Below are positions 8,529-15,426 of a DNA stretch of 34,917 nt, one piece after another; within the stretch, counting starts at the first letter, position 1; every line of letters begins with the position of its first letter. The notes under the pieces were generated by a model. The model searched no databases, was not told the DNA's origin, and saw only the letters and a program-made list of their open reading frames with translations. The position numbers and the translations under genes are program-made. Source of the stretch: Clostridia bacterium (GTDB lineage Bacteria; Bacillota; Clostridia; TANB77; CAG-508); assembly GCA_017470645.1 (NCBI GenBank), contig JAFUYJ010000012.1, positions 1-34,917 on the forward strand, read 5' to 3'.

Positions 8529-9228
8529 ATGTTAACTCTTTGTATGTCAAGTTTTTTTGCATTTTTAAAAAGTGCTGTTTTTGTTGTAGGATACATATCT
8601 AATAATAATTTGTTTCCTGAACCCCTTACTTCTGAAGAAGAGAAAATATATTTAGAAAAATACGAGCAAGGAGATGAAGAAGCAAGAAACGTTTTAATAG
8701 AACGAAATTTAAGATTAGTTGCTCATGTGTGTAAAAAATATTCGACATCAAATGTAGAACAAGACGATTTAATTTCCATTGGGACAATTGGTTTAATTAA
8801 AGGAATTAAAAGTTTTAATTCAAAAAAAGGTGTGCGTCTTGCAACTTATGTATCAAGATGTATTGAAAATGAAGTGTTAATGCATCTACGAGCAATAAAA
8901 AAGATAAACTCCGAAGTATCTTTGGAAGATACAATTGGTAAAGATAAAGATGATAATACTGTTTCACTTCAAGATGTTATTGAAATTGATGAACGAAGTA
9001 TTGAAGATGAAGTTGATCTCAAATTTAAAATAAGAAAGCTATATGAAAAAATGAAGGAGGTTTTAAAAGATCGTGAAAAGCTTATCTTAGAAATGCGATT
9101 TCGGTTTGGACGGAAAGAAACCGAGAACTCAAAATCAAATTGCAAAATATTTAGGTATTTCAAGATCATATGTTTCAAGAATCGAAACAAAAGCAATAAG
9201 TAAATTGTCTGAAGAAATTGAAGAATAA
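8529..9228 (+). CDS. sigK: RNA polymerase sporulation sigma factor SigK, frameshifted (+1 needed at 9102)
   Basis: Directs late mother-cell gene expression during sporulation. The N-terminus has a hydrophobic pro-sequence (residues 1-25, [14 protein letters not shown]) that is normally cut by SpoIVFB. Next comes the sigma region 2 block [12 protein letters not shown]...[15 protein letters not shown]. After LILEMRF the zero frame reads nonsense and stops at 9203. Skipping one base (c9102 in TTTCGG) gives [19 protein letters not shown], then SRSYVSRIE, the helix-turn-helix of sigma region 4, ending at 9228 with 232 residues in total. The gene is not split by a skin element. ATG at 8529 with CTGGAGGT upstream. 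A weak sigma-E-like -10 (CATATATA, 8492-8499) is the only promoter hint. It could be recoding, mutation or assembly error. Confidence 0.9.
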
Positions 9229-9230
9229 TA

Positions 9231-9272
9231 AAAAACGTGTATCATATAATCGTTTCCTTGATACACGTTTTT
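9231..9272. terminator. Bidirectional terminator between sigK and the acyl-CoA ligase
   Basis: A 14-bp stem, AAAAACGTGTATCA (9231-9244) with TGATACACGTTTTT (9259-9272). A-rich and T-rich ends allow use from both strands. It begins two bases after the frame-restored sigK stop, which supports 9228 as the true end of sigK. Confidence 0.92.
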
Positions 9273-9317
9273 CCATTTATATTTTTATTAATTGTCTCAT
9301 TTTTATTCTGTAATTTA

Positions 9318-11117
9318 CTATTTTTTCTTTTTAAGAATTTTTTCAAACTCCTTAAATCTCTTTATTTTTTGTGTTGTAGTTTTTTCAAGCGGTTCTGTTG
9401 TTATAATTAGTTCTTTAATTCTTTTAAATACAGGTAACGTTTGATTAATTTCCTTAATATCTTCCCAGATCAGTTTTTCATATTCTTTAACAGATTTCTC
9501 ACCGAATTTTTCTTTTATTTGTTCCTCATCATATACTAATTTTATTCCTAAAGCAATTTCATTTTTTGCATTTTTCCTTGGGAACAAAATGCTTTCTTGT
9601 ACGTATGATAACCTATTAACCAAAAATTCAATGTCTGCTGGATATACATTTTCACCATTTTTTAATACTATAACTTCTTTCTTTCTACCTGTGATATATA
9701 AGAATCCATCTTTATCGAAATATCCTAAGTCACCAGTAGCAAACCATCCATCATTTAGGACTTCTTTTGTTGCTTCCTCATTTCCATAGTATCCAAGCAT
9801 GATGTTTGGACCTTTTGCTAATATTTCTCCTATCTTATTCTCTTCATCCGTTTTCATCTCAACTGGTTCTGTTCCCTTAGCAATTCCTATTTCATCACCA
9901 TTTTCATCTACAAGCTTCAATTCAACATTATATGGGTTTCTTCCGACGCTTCCTGGTCTTTTTTGTTTATCTGTTTCAGCTGCGATAAGCGGTGATGTTT
10001 CAGTTAACCCATATCCTTGAACTGTTGCAATACCAAATGTGTTATAACCATCTATAACTCTTTTATCCATTGCAGCTGCTCCAAAATATAAAACACGAAC
10101 CCTTCCTCCTAATTGTTCTAATACTGATTTAAACAATTTTCTTCTAATGTCAATGTGCAAGAATTTATATAAAAAGTTAGAGATTTTTCCAATAGTTTTA
10201 ACAAGCTTTGTTTTACCTTGTTTTTCTATTCCATTTTCAATTTTTTTATACATAGTCTCTAAAACCAATGGTACAGCAACTATGACACTAACCTTATATT
10301 CAACTAAATTCTTTGATATATATTTCAATCCATCACAGAATGCAACTGTAACACCACTATAGAACCCAAACAAAAATGTTATAGTACATTCAAAAGTGTG
10401 GTGTAATGGTAAGAATGACAATAGCACATCATCTGTAGTCATTTTAGCCATTTTAGCTGTTGCAACTACATTAGCACAAATATTCTTTTGAGATAACATT
10501 ACACCTTTTGGTTGTGATGTTGTTCCTGATGTAAAAAGCAATATTCCCATCTTATCATTATCTATTTTTATTTTTTTATATGAGTCATTTCCTTGTTTAA
10601 TTAAATCCTGTCCTTTTTTTACTAATTCATGGAAAGATAGCACGTCATTTTCTTCTTTTTGCAAATCCATATTGATATATGTCTTTATTGTACTATTTCC
10701 TGAATTTCTAATTTTTTCAAACACTTTATTATATTTATTCTCATATATTACAGCATCAACTTCGCTTATTTTTATTAAATTTTCTATTTCACCTTCTGGC
10801 AAAGCCTTATCAAGTGGTACAATAATCATGTTTCCTGTTGTTACAGCAAAATAACTTACACACCATTCATACCTATTGTTTGCAATTACTGCAATTTTTT
10901 TGCTTTCTAATCCCATATCCAATAGAGCTGTTGAGAAGCCTTCTATTTCTTTTCCTATTTCACTATAAGTTTTACTTATAACTTCTTCATTACTTTTTCC
11001 AAGATTTTTCTTAAACTTATATGCAATATTATCGGCATAATGTTCGCAACTGTAACTAATTAACTCTCTAAAATTGTTAATTTCATGAGTTTCATACAAT
11101 TTGTTATTGAATTTCAT
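9318..11117 (-). CDS. AMP-dependent acyl-CoA synthetase, long-chain fatty acid CoA ligase-like
   Basis: A 599-residue adenylate-forming enzyme. It has the phosphate-binding motif LLFTSGTTSQPKGV, the adenine motif GYGLTETSP, and the hinge and core motifs GWFATGDLGYF and GRKKEVIVLKNGENVYP. The family activates a carboxylic acid with ATP and transfers it to CoA. Length and motifs fit the long-chain (FadD-like) group, but substrate length cannot be read from sequence. The ATG at 11117 has AGGGGG upstream. It is a single gene with its own promoter (11153-11181) and a terminator shared with sigK. Confidence 0.93.
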   Translation of the reverse strand: MKFNNKLYETHEINNFRELISYSCEHYADNIAYKFKKNLGKSNEEVISKTYSEIGKEIEGFSTALLDMGLESKKIAVIANNRYEWCVSYFAVTTGNMIIVPLDKALPEGEIENLIKISEVDAVIYENKYNKVFEKIRNSGNSTIKTYINMDLQKEENDVLSFHELVKKGQDLIKQGNDSYKKIKIDNDKMGILLFTSGTTSQPKGVMLSQKNICANVVATAKMAKMTTDDVLLSFLPLHHTFECTITFLFGFYSGVTVAFCDGLKYISKNLVEYKVSVIVAVPLVLETMYKKIENGIEKQGKTKLVKTIGKISNFLYKFLHIDIRRKLFKSVLEQLGGRVRVLYFGAAAMDKRVIDGYNTFGIATVQGYGLTETSPLIAAETDKQKRPGSVGRNPYNVELKLVDENGDEIGIAKGTEPVEMKTDEENKIGEILAKGPNIMLGYYGNEEATKEVLNDGWFATGDLGYFDKDGFLYITGRKKEVIVLKNGENVYPADIEFLVNRLSYVQESILFPRKNAKNEIALGIKLVYDEEQIKEKFGEKSVKEYEKLIWEDIKEINQTLPVFKRIKELIITTEPLEKTTTQKIKRFKEFEKILKKKK

Positions 11118-11152
11118 GGTTTGAAGCCCCCTAAACTTTATTTTATATTCAC

Positions 11153-11181
11153 ATTATATATAAAGCTTAATAAAAAATCAA
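11153..11181 (-). promoter_or_regulatory. Sigma-A promoter of the acyl-CoA ligase
   Basis: On the minus strand, TTGATT (11181-11176), a 17-nt spacer, TATAAT (11158-11153). It lies in the 95-nt gap after the adhesin stop. No clear terminator separates it from the adhesin gene, so read-through is possible. Confidence 0.75.
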
Positions 11182-11212
11182 CAATTCCGACTGATTATTT
11201 GATAGACTATTT

Positions 11213-12958
11213 CTACTCATTTTCCTCACTACATTTTCTTATTTTTTTGCTTACAAAGAAAATACTATATACTCCAATGATTGATACATAAATAGTTGTT
11301 ATATACAAATGATTATTGTTTCCAGTTTTAGGTAATTCTTTTTTTGTTTCTTGTTTTGGTTGTTCCTTTATTTCTGGTTCTTGCGGTTTCTGTGGTTTCT
11401 GTGGTTGCTTTGGTTCTTCTGGTTCCTCTGGGGCAGGAGTTTTTTCGTTTTCAATTTGTAATTCCTTAGTTTTATCATTTACAACTTCTATCTCAATTTC
11501 ATTATTTAAAAGATCATATTCTGCTTTAGCTTGTGTCTCAATAATTTTATATTTCCCTACTAAAACATTTTCAAATAACAGTTCTCCATTCTTATCTGTT
11601 TTTCCTTCTTGTATCAAATTATTATCTTCATCTCTTAATTCAAATTTTACACCCTCTAGTCTTATTTCTTTATTATCTTTATCAATCTTAATTACTTTAA
11701 TGCTTCCTCTTTGTAGTTCATTTTCTATAGTAATTTGTTTGGTCTCATTATATTTTAAATCAACTTCTATTTTGTCCGTATTTAGTTTGTATTTATCTAG
11801 AGTTTCTAATTCTTTTATAATAATTTTTCCTGGTCTTTGATTTTCAATTACTATTTTTCCATCTTTATCAGTACAGTAATTTTCTACCGTTCCATCTGTT
11901 AAATTAACTTGGAATTTTACATTTGAAAGAGGTTTCTTGGTATCTTTATCTAATTTAGAAATTATTAGTTTAGATATATTAGTTTTTATACTAACTTCAG
12001 TATTAGCAGCCACTTCAGAATATGAATTGTTGCACAGTGCAAAATCTTGAAATCCTTCTATTGTCGAACTTCCATAGTATACAGGATAATTTTTTTGCTT
12101 TGCTTTTATAGAAAGTTTCCCTTTAATATCATTTTTTATTTCATTAGCTTGAATCATAATTTTAAATTTTTCACTTCCATTAAATCTTTCTTTTGACTTT
12201 CCATTTTTATCTGAAACATATGAACCTTTAGGTAAATTTTCTATACTGTTCACGTAGAACTCACTAATTTGAGCACTCGATTGTACCTTCAATGTAATTG
12301 AATAATAATCATCATTTTCCTTTTTTATTTCGTTTGTTTGCTGTATAGATATTTGTAAGAATTTATTTCTTGTTTCATTTCCATTTAAGCCAATATCCAT
12401 TAACTTAAACATTGCATCCAATGTTTTATTACCTCTTCTTTGCACGTCATCGAAATTTTCTCCATTAATTGCGAATTTACCTGGCAAATATAACTCTTTT
12501 GCTTGTTCAATTGAATACCCTCTTAAGATTGCATTTATTGCCTGCATTGTGGCAAAATATGCATCATCTGCCGTTTCAACACCCAATTCATCAATTGATT
12601 TATTTGGATATCCATTTTTTAATACTCTCCAAATCACATCATTATCTAGCATTTTATCAACTCTTACTTGATATGATTCTTTTTCACCTGACACATATCC
12701 TACACCTGGAAGACCTGGAGATAAGCAATATGCAATATATTTTTGTCCATCCGTGTCTGTATAGAATGTTTGATTATATGTTAAATAAATCCATTTACTA
12801 CCATCCCATTTCTGAACACAATAATAACCTTTTTCACCTCTTTCCAGATTTTTTGTTTCACCAATATTTACGGCTTTTACATTTGTTGAAGCCAATACAC
12901 TTTGTATTATTATCATAATAAAAGCTATTACAAGTTTTAAAACTTTTGATTTCGTCAT
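11213..12958 (-). CDS. LPXTG-anchored surface protein with thioester and Cna-B/SpaA-type domains
   Basis: A cell-wall-anchored adhesin or pilin-like protein. It has a signal peptide (1-29). A thioester-type domain follows, with the Cys motif IAYCLSPGLPG and the Gln motif TMQAINAIL, which in known proteins form an internal bond that can capture host surfaces. Two prealbumin-like (SpaA/Cna-B) domains lie at about 330-420 (LIISKLDKDTKKPLSNV) and 420-500 (SIKVIKIDKDNKEIRLEGV), followed by a Pro/Glu/Lys-rich wall-spanning stalk. The sortase signal LPKTG is at 542-546, with a hydrophobic segment and a basic tail. The ATG at 12958 has AAAGGATG upstream. It lies 19 nt after the sortase gene, which probably anchors it. 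Confidence 0.93.
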   Translation of the reverse strand: MTKSKVLKLVIAFIMIIIQSVLASTNVKAVNIGETKNLERGEKGYYCVQKWDGSKWIYLTYNQTFYTDTDGQKYIAYCLSPGLPGVGYVSGEKESYQVRVDKMLDNDVIWRVLKNGYPNKSIDELGVETADDAYFATMQAINAILRGYSIEQAKELYLPGKFAINGENFDDVQRRGNKTLDAMFKLMDIGLNGNETRNKFLQISIQQTNEIKKENDDYYSITLKVQSSAQISEFYVNSIENLPKGSYVSDKNGKSKERFNGSEKFKIMIQANEIKNDIKGKLSIKAKQKNYPVYYGSSTIEGFQDFALCNNSYSEVAANTEVSIKTNISKLIISKLDKDTKKPLSNVKFQVNLTDGTVENYCTDKDGKIVIENQRPGKIIIKELETLDKYKLNTDKIEVDLKYNETKQITIENELQRGSIKVIKIDKDNKEIRLEGVKFELRDEDNNLIQEGKTDKNGELLFENVLVGKYKIIETQAKAEYDLLNNEIEIEVVNDKTKELQIENEKTPAPEEPEEPKQPQKPQKPQEPEIKEQPKQETKKELPKTGNNNHLYITTIYVSIIGVYSIFFVSKKIRKCSEENE

Positions 12959-12977
12959 AATTCTACATCCTTTCTGT

Positions 12978-13589
12978 TTATATAGTTTCCACTCCTCTCA
13001 CACATAACCTATATTTAGGTTGTCCGGTTATGCATGTTATTAAAGTTATTGTGTTTTTATTTTCATTATTACTCACAACCATAGACCAATCTGTACTTTC
13101 AATTTTCTTTATATCTTGAACTTTGTACTTTTTTGTTCCAAGTTTTGTAATATATTCAATTTCATCGTTTTCATTTAAATAATTTATGTTCTCAAAAAAA
13201 TGTGCATTAGTTCCACTATTATGAGAAGCAAATGAAACATTCCCGTTCCAGTAATCACTCTCTATGAAATGTCCAATCGACGTCCTCATTATCTCTTGAG
13301 AAGTTCCATCTTTTATAGGTGCTTCAATTTGTAGTTTTGGTATTTTCAAAATACCTATTATGTCACTACATTCAAGCATATTTTCTTTAGCATTCATTGT
13401 TACTTCGTTTTTCAAGGTTTCTTCGTAGTTTGTATTTTGATTATTCACAACATGATATGCAATTCTCAATATATTCTCGGATTCTTTTTTGTTCTTATCA
13501 TATGCTAGCTTACATATACCAAACTCAACAAGACTAATACTCGATAATAGTAAAATGCACGTCAAAATAGCCAGCCAAACCCTTTTCAA
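12978..13589 (-). CDS. Sortase, probably class D-like
   Basis: Membrane-anchored transpeptidase that cuts LPXTG proteins and joins them to the cell wall. An N-terminal membrane anchor (about 5-27) precedes the catalytic domain. The catalytic triad is visible: H123 (FASHNSG), C186 (TLITCITG) and R194 (PKYRLCVRG). Length 203 is normal for class D/E-like sortases; the class is inferred only from size and the TLITC context. The start is TTG at 13589, preceded by AGGAGGTGG. It is the first gene of a two-gene unit with the LPKTG adhesin as its likely dedicated substrate. Confidence 0.92.
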   Translation of the reverse strand: MKRVWLAILTCILLLSSISLVEFGICKLAYDKNKKESENILRIAYHVVNNQNTNYEETLKNEVTMNAKENMLECSDIIGILKIPKLQIEAPIKDGTSQEIMRTSIGHFIESDYWNGNVSFASHNSGTNAHFFENINYLNENDEIEYITKLGTKKYKVQDIKKIESTDWSMVVSNNENKNTITLITCITGQPKYRLCVRGVETI

Positions 13590-13760
13590 GTTCCACCTCC
13601 TAATTCTGATTATTTACTTTTTCTTTTTGTTCTGAAATTTTTTTGATTAAATACATTAGAATTTCAATTTTTTTAATAATAAATTAAACTGATTAAAAAA
13701 ATAATTTGTTTAAATAAAAAATTTTTTTGATAAAAATCTATATAGATATTTGACACTTTT
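13590..13760. other. Long AT-rich leader of the sortase-adhesin operon
   Basis: About 165 nt between the predicted transcript start and the sortase TTG. It is almost entirely A and T, with runs such as AAATTTTTTT. No open frame, riboswitch motif or terminator was recognised. With 13761-14037 (promoter, Spo0A-like boxes, palindrome A) it makes up a 448-nt stretch without a gene. Confidence 0.5.
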
Positions 13761-13789
13761 ATAATAGCACCCTGCAACCATTTCGTCAA
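13761..13789 (-). promoter_or_regulatory. Promoter of the sortase-adhesin operon
   Basis: On the minus strand, TTGACG (13789-13784), a 17-nt spacer, TATTAT (13766-13761) with an extended -10 TGC. The predicted start is near 13754. Confidence 0.75.
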
Positions 13790-13798
13790 GAAAAATCG

Positions 13799-13815
13799 TT
13801 CGACCAAATTCGACA
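13799..13815 (-). promoter_or_regulatory. Tandem Spo0A-box-like sites upstream of the sortase promoter
   Basis: On the minus strand, TGTCGAA (13815-13809) matches the Spo0A box exactly, and GGTCGAA (13805-13799) is a near match. The boxes are 10 bp apart in the same direction, the spacing used by Spo0A dimers. They end 9 bp upstream of the -35 box. Spo0A is expected in this organism because it carries sigK, but its gene is not in the window. Confidence 0.5.
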
Positions 13816-13843
13816 TTTTTTTCATATTCATGCTATAAAAAAA

Positions 13844-13943
13844 GGCTTGGCACGTTTAGTATAACCGATAAAAGGAGCTCCAAGTCCGAACATTTATCGC
13901 ACCGAAACTCCTTTTATCTTATACTAAAACCGGCCAGTAAGCC
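13844..13943. repeat. Palindromic repeat element, copy A (also terminator-like for trhP)
   Basis: A long imperfect hairpin. GGCTTGGC..TTTAGTATAA..GATAAAAGGAG on the left pairs with CTCCTTTTATC..TTATACTAAA..GCC..AAGCC on the right, around a loop of about 30 nt. On the minus strand the stem is followed by TTTTTTT, so it can terminate trhP transcription. The stem and right flank recur nearly unchanged at 19314-19413, while the apical loop differs. No transposase is nearby. Confidence 0.85.
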
Positions 13944-14037
13944 CACGTAGTTAAATATTATTTGTCCGAGCCCATCAGCCAAACGAGCCCTCGACACATT
14001 GAGACCTTTTCCAAAATGCCTTTTCAACCTTAAAAGC

Positions 14038-15267
14038 TTACTTTTTTCTTCTCAAAATCCATCCATCCTCACACTTAATCGGCAATTTCATCTTAACACA
14101 TTGCGCCGCTCTTCCCGGATTAACATGATCAATAGCCTCATCCGTTTCCGCATCCCACAACTGTTCAATTTTGAAATTAACCGTATCAATCCTATGAGGA
14201 ATAATAATTTCCAACTCATCACCAATTTGTAATTTATTCTTTATCTCAATTAAAGACTTCTCCTCATCATACCTATTAACAATTCCACCAAACTCATAAT
14301 TAGGGTTATACTGTTTTCCCTCATACTCCTGAAAATCTTTATTGTTTCTATCATTAAAATAAAAAGTAGTTAAACTTCTAGTTTTAGTTTTTTCCAATTC
14401 CTTCAGATACTTTGTATAATCATAATTTTCAGGATCAGCAACATAGTCATCTATTGCATTTCTATACGCATTTACAACTGATGCTAAATAATAACTTGTC
14501 TTTAATCTTCCTTCAATTTTTAAGCTATCTACACCCATTTCAATTATCTCAGGAATTTCTTTAATTAAGCATAAATCCTTTGAAGAAAAGATATAAGTTC
14601 CTTTTTCATCATATTCAACCGGCATTAAATTACCTGGATTATTGTTTTCTTCTACATATACATTATACGCCCATCTGCAACTTTGAGCACAATCACCTAA
14701 ATTAGCACTTCTTCCTGCTAAAAAATCACTTAAGAAGCATCTTCCTGAATATCCAAAACAAATTGCACCATGTACAAAAATTTCTGTTTCCAATTCTGCT
14801 GGAGTGTTATCAATTATTTCTTTTATTTGGTCTTTATGAAGTTCTCTTCCTAGTATAACTCTTTCAGCTCCATTTTTGTGCCAAAAGTTTGCTGTATGAC
14901 TACTTACAATGTTAGCTTGTGTGCTTATATGAATTGGAACATTAGGTGCAACTTCTCTTATTGCTTCCACAACTCCACCATCTGCTACTATAACAGCATC
15001 AACCTTTAACTCTTCTAAGATTTTAGCTTGTTTTTTTATTTCTTCATAAGTATCATCCCACGCATATATATTAATTGCTGTGTATACTTTTTTACCTATA
15101 GAATGTGCATATTTAATTGTTTTAACTAAATCATCATCTTCCATGTCTGCTCTTGTTCTTAAAGAAAGTGATGATGTTCCCGCATATACTGCGTCTGCAC
15201 CATATAAAAAAGCTATTTTTGCTTTTTCAAAAGAACCTGCTGGTGCAAGTAATTCTGGTTTTTTCAT
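14038..15267 (-). CDS. trhP: U32 peptidase-family tRNA hydroxylation protein TrhP (YrrO-like)
   Basis: In characterised members, TrhP with prephenate makes 5-hydroxyuridine at the wobble position of some tRNAs; older annotations call the family collagenase/peptidase U32. The start KKPELLAPAGSFEKAKIAF is the family N-terminus. The signature FVHGAICFGYSGRCFLS is complete, and four cysteines (C170, C177, C193, C197) match the expected iron-sulfur ligands. At 409 residues it resembles the longer paralog (YrrO/TrhP2). The ATG at 15267 has AGAGGA upstream. TrmR, which methylates the product of this step, is encoded at 19514-20101. In B. subtilis the two are adjacent, but here an ABC-TetR cassette lies between. 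Confidence 0.92.
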   Translation of the reverse strand: MKKPELLAPAGSFEKAKIAFLYGADAVYAGTSSLSLRTRADMEDDDLVKTIKYAHSIGKKVYTAINIYAWDDTYEEIKKQAKILEELKVDAVIVADGGVVEAIREVAPNVPIHISTQANIVSSHTANFWHKNGAERVILGRELHKDQIKEIIDNTPAELETEIFVHGAICFGYSGRCFLSDFLAGRSANLGDCAQSCRWAYNVYVEENNNPGNLMPVEYDEKGTYIFSSKDLCLIKEIPEIIEMGVDSLKIEGRLKTSYYLASVVNAYRNAIDDYVADPENYDYTKYLKELEKTKTRSLTTFYFNDRNNKDFQEYEGKQYNPNYEFGGIVNRYDEEKSLIEIKNKLQIGDELEIIIPHRIDTVNFKIEQLWDAETDEAIDHVNPGRAAQCVKMKLPIKCEDGWILRRKK

Positions 15268-15311
15268 ATATTATTCCTCTTTCATTTATATTTTATTTTT
15301 TAATCTGCCTT

Positions 15312-15340
15312 ATTATATCACAAAAAATAAAAATGCACAA
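15312..15340 (-). promoter_or_regulatory. Promoter of trhP
   Basis: On the minus strand, TTGTGC (15340-15335), a 17-nt spacer, TATAAT (15317-15312) with an extended -10 TGA. The -35 is weak. It lies directly beside palindrome C, which ends 8 bp upstream. Confidence 0.62.
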
Positions 15341-15347
15341 CAGGAAT

Positions 15348-15415
15348 GAAACTTTAGGGGACACTGACAAAAAGTCTAAAGCGTTGAGACTTTTTGTCAG
15401 TGTCCCCTAAAGTTC
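15348..15415. repeat. Palindromic repeat element, copy C
   Basis: GAAACTTTAGGGGACACTGA plus CAAAAAGTCT (15348-15377) is followed by a 9-nt loop and an almost perfect complement (15387-15415). The arm matches the outer arms of the large palindrome at 19207-19504 (GGGGACACTGATAAAATGTC). It starts 12 nt after the stop of the ABC permease. It resembles REP-like palindromes with GGGGACA/TGTCCCC ends, which in many bacteria are mobilised by Y1 (RAYT) transposases; none is encoded here. Confidence 0.82.
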
Positions 15416-15426
15416 CAAAGGTTTCG

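Noticed and set aside
11316..11840. Open frame of 174 codons on the plus strand inside the adhesin
   Set aside because: It is the antisense of the Pro/Glu/Lys-rich stalk and Cna-B region, with no RBS or recognisable domain.
15348..15415. Palindrome C as a simple terminator of the ABC permease
   Set aside because: There is no T run after the stem on the minus strand, and its arm recurs at 19207-19504, so a repeat element explains it better.
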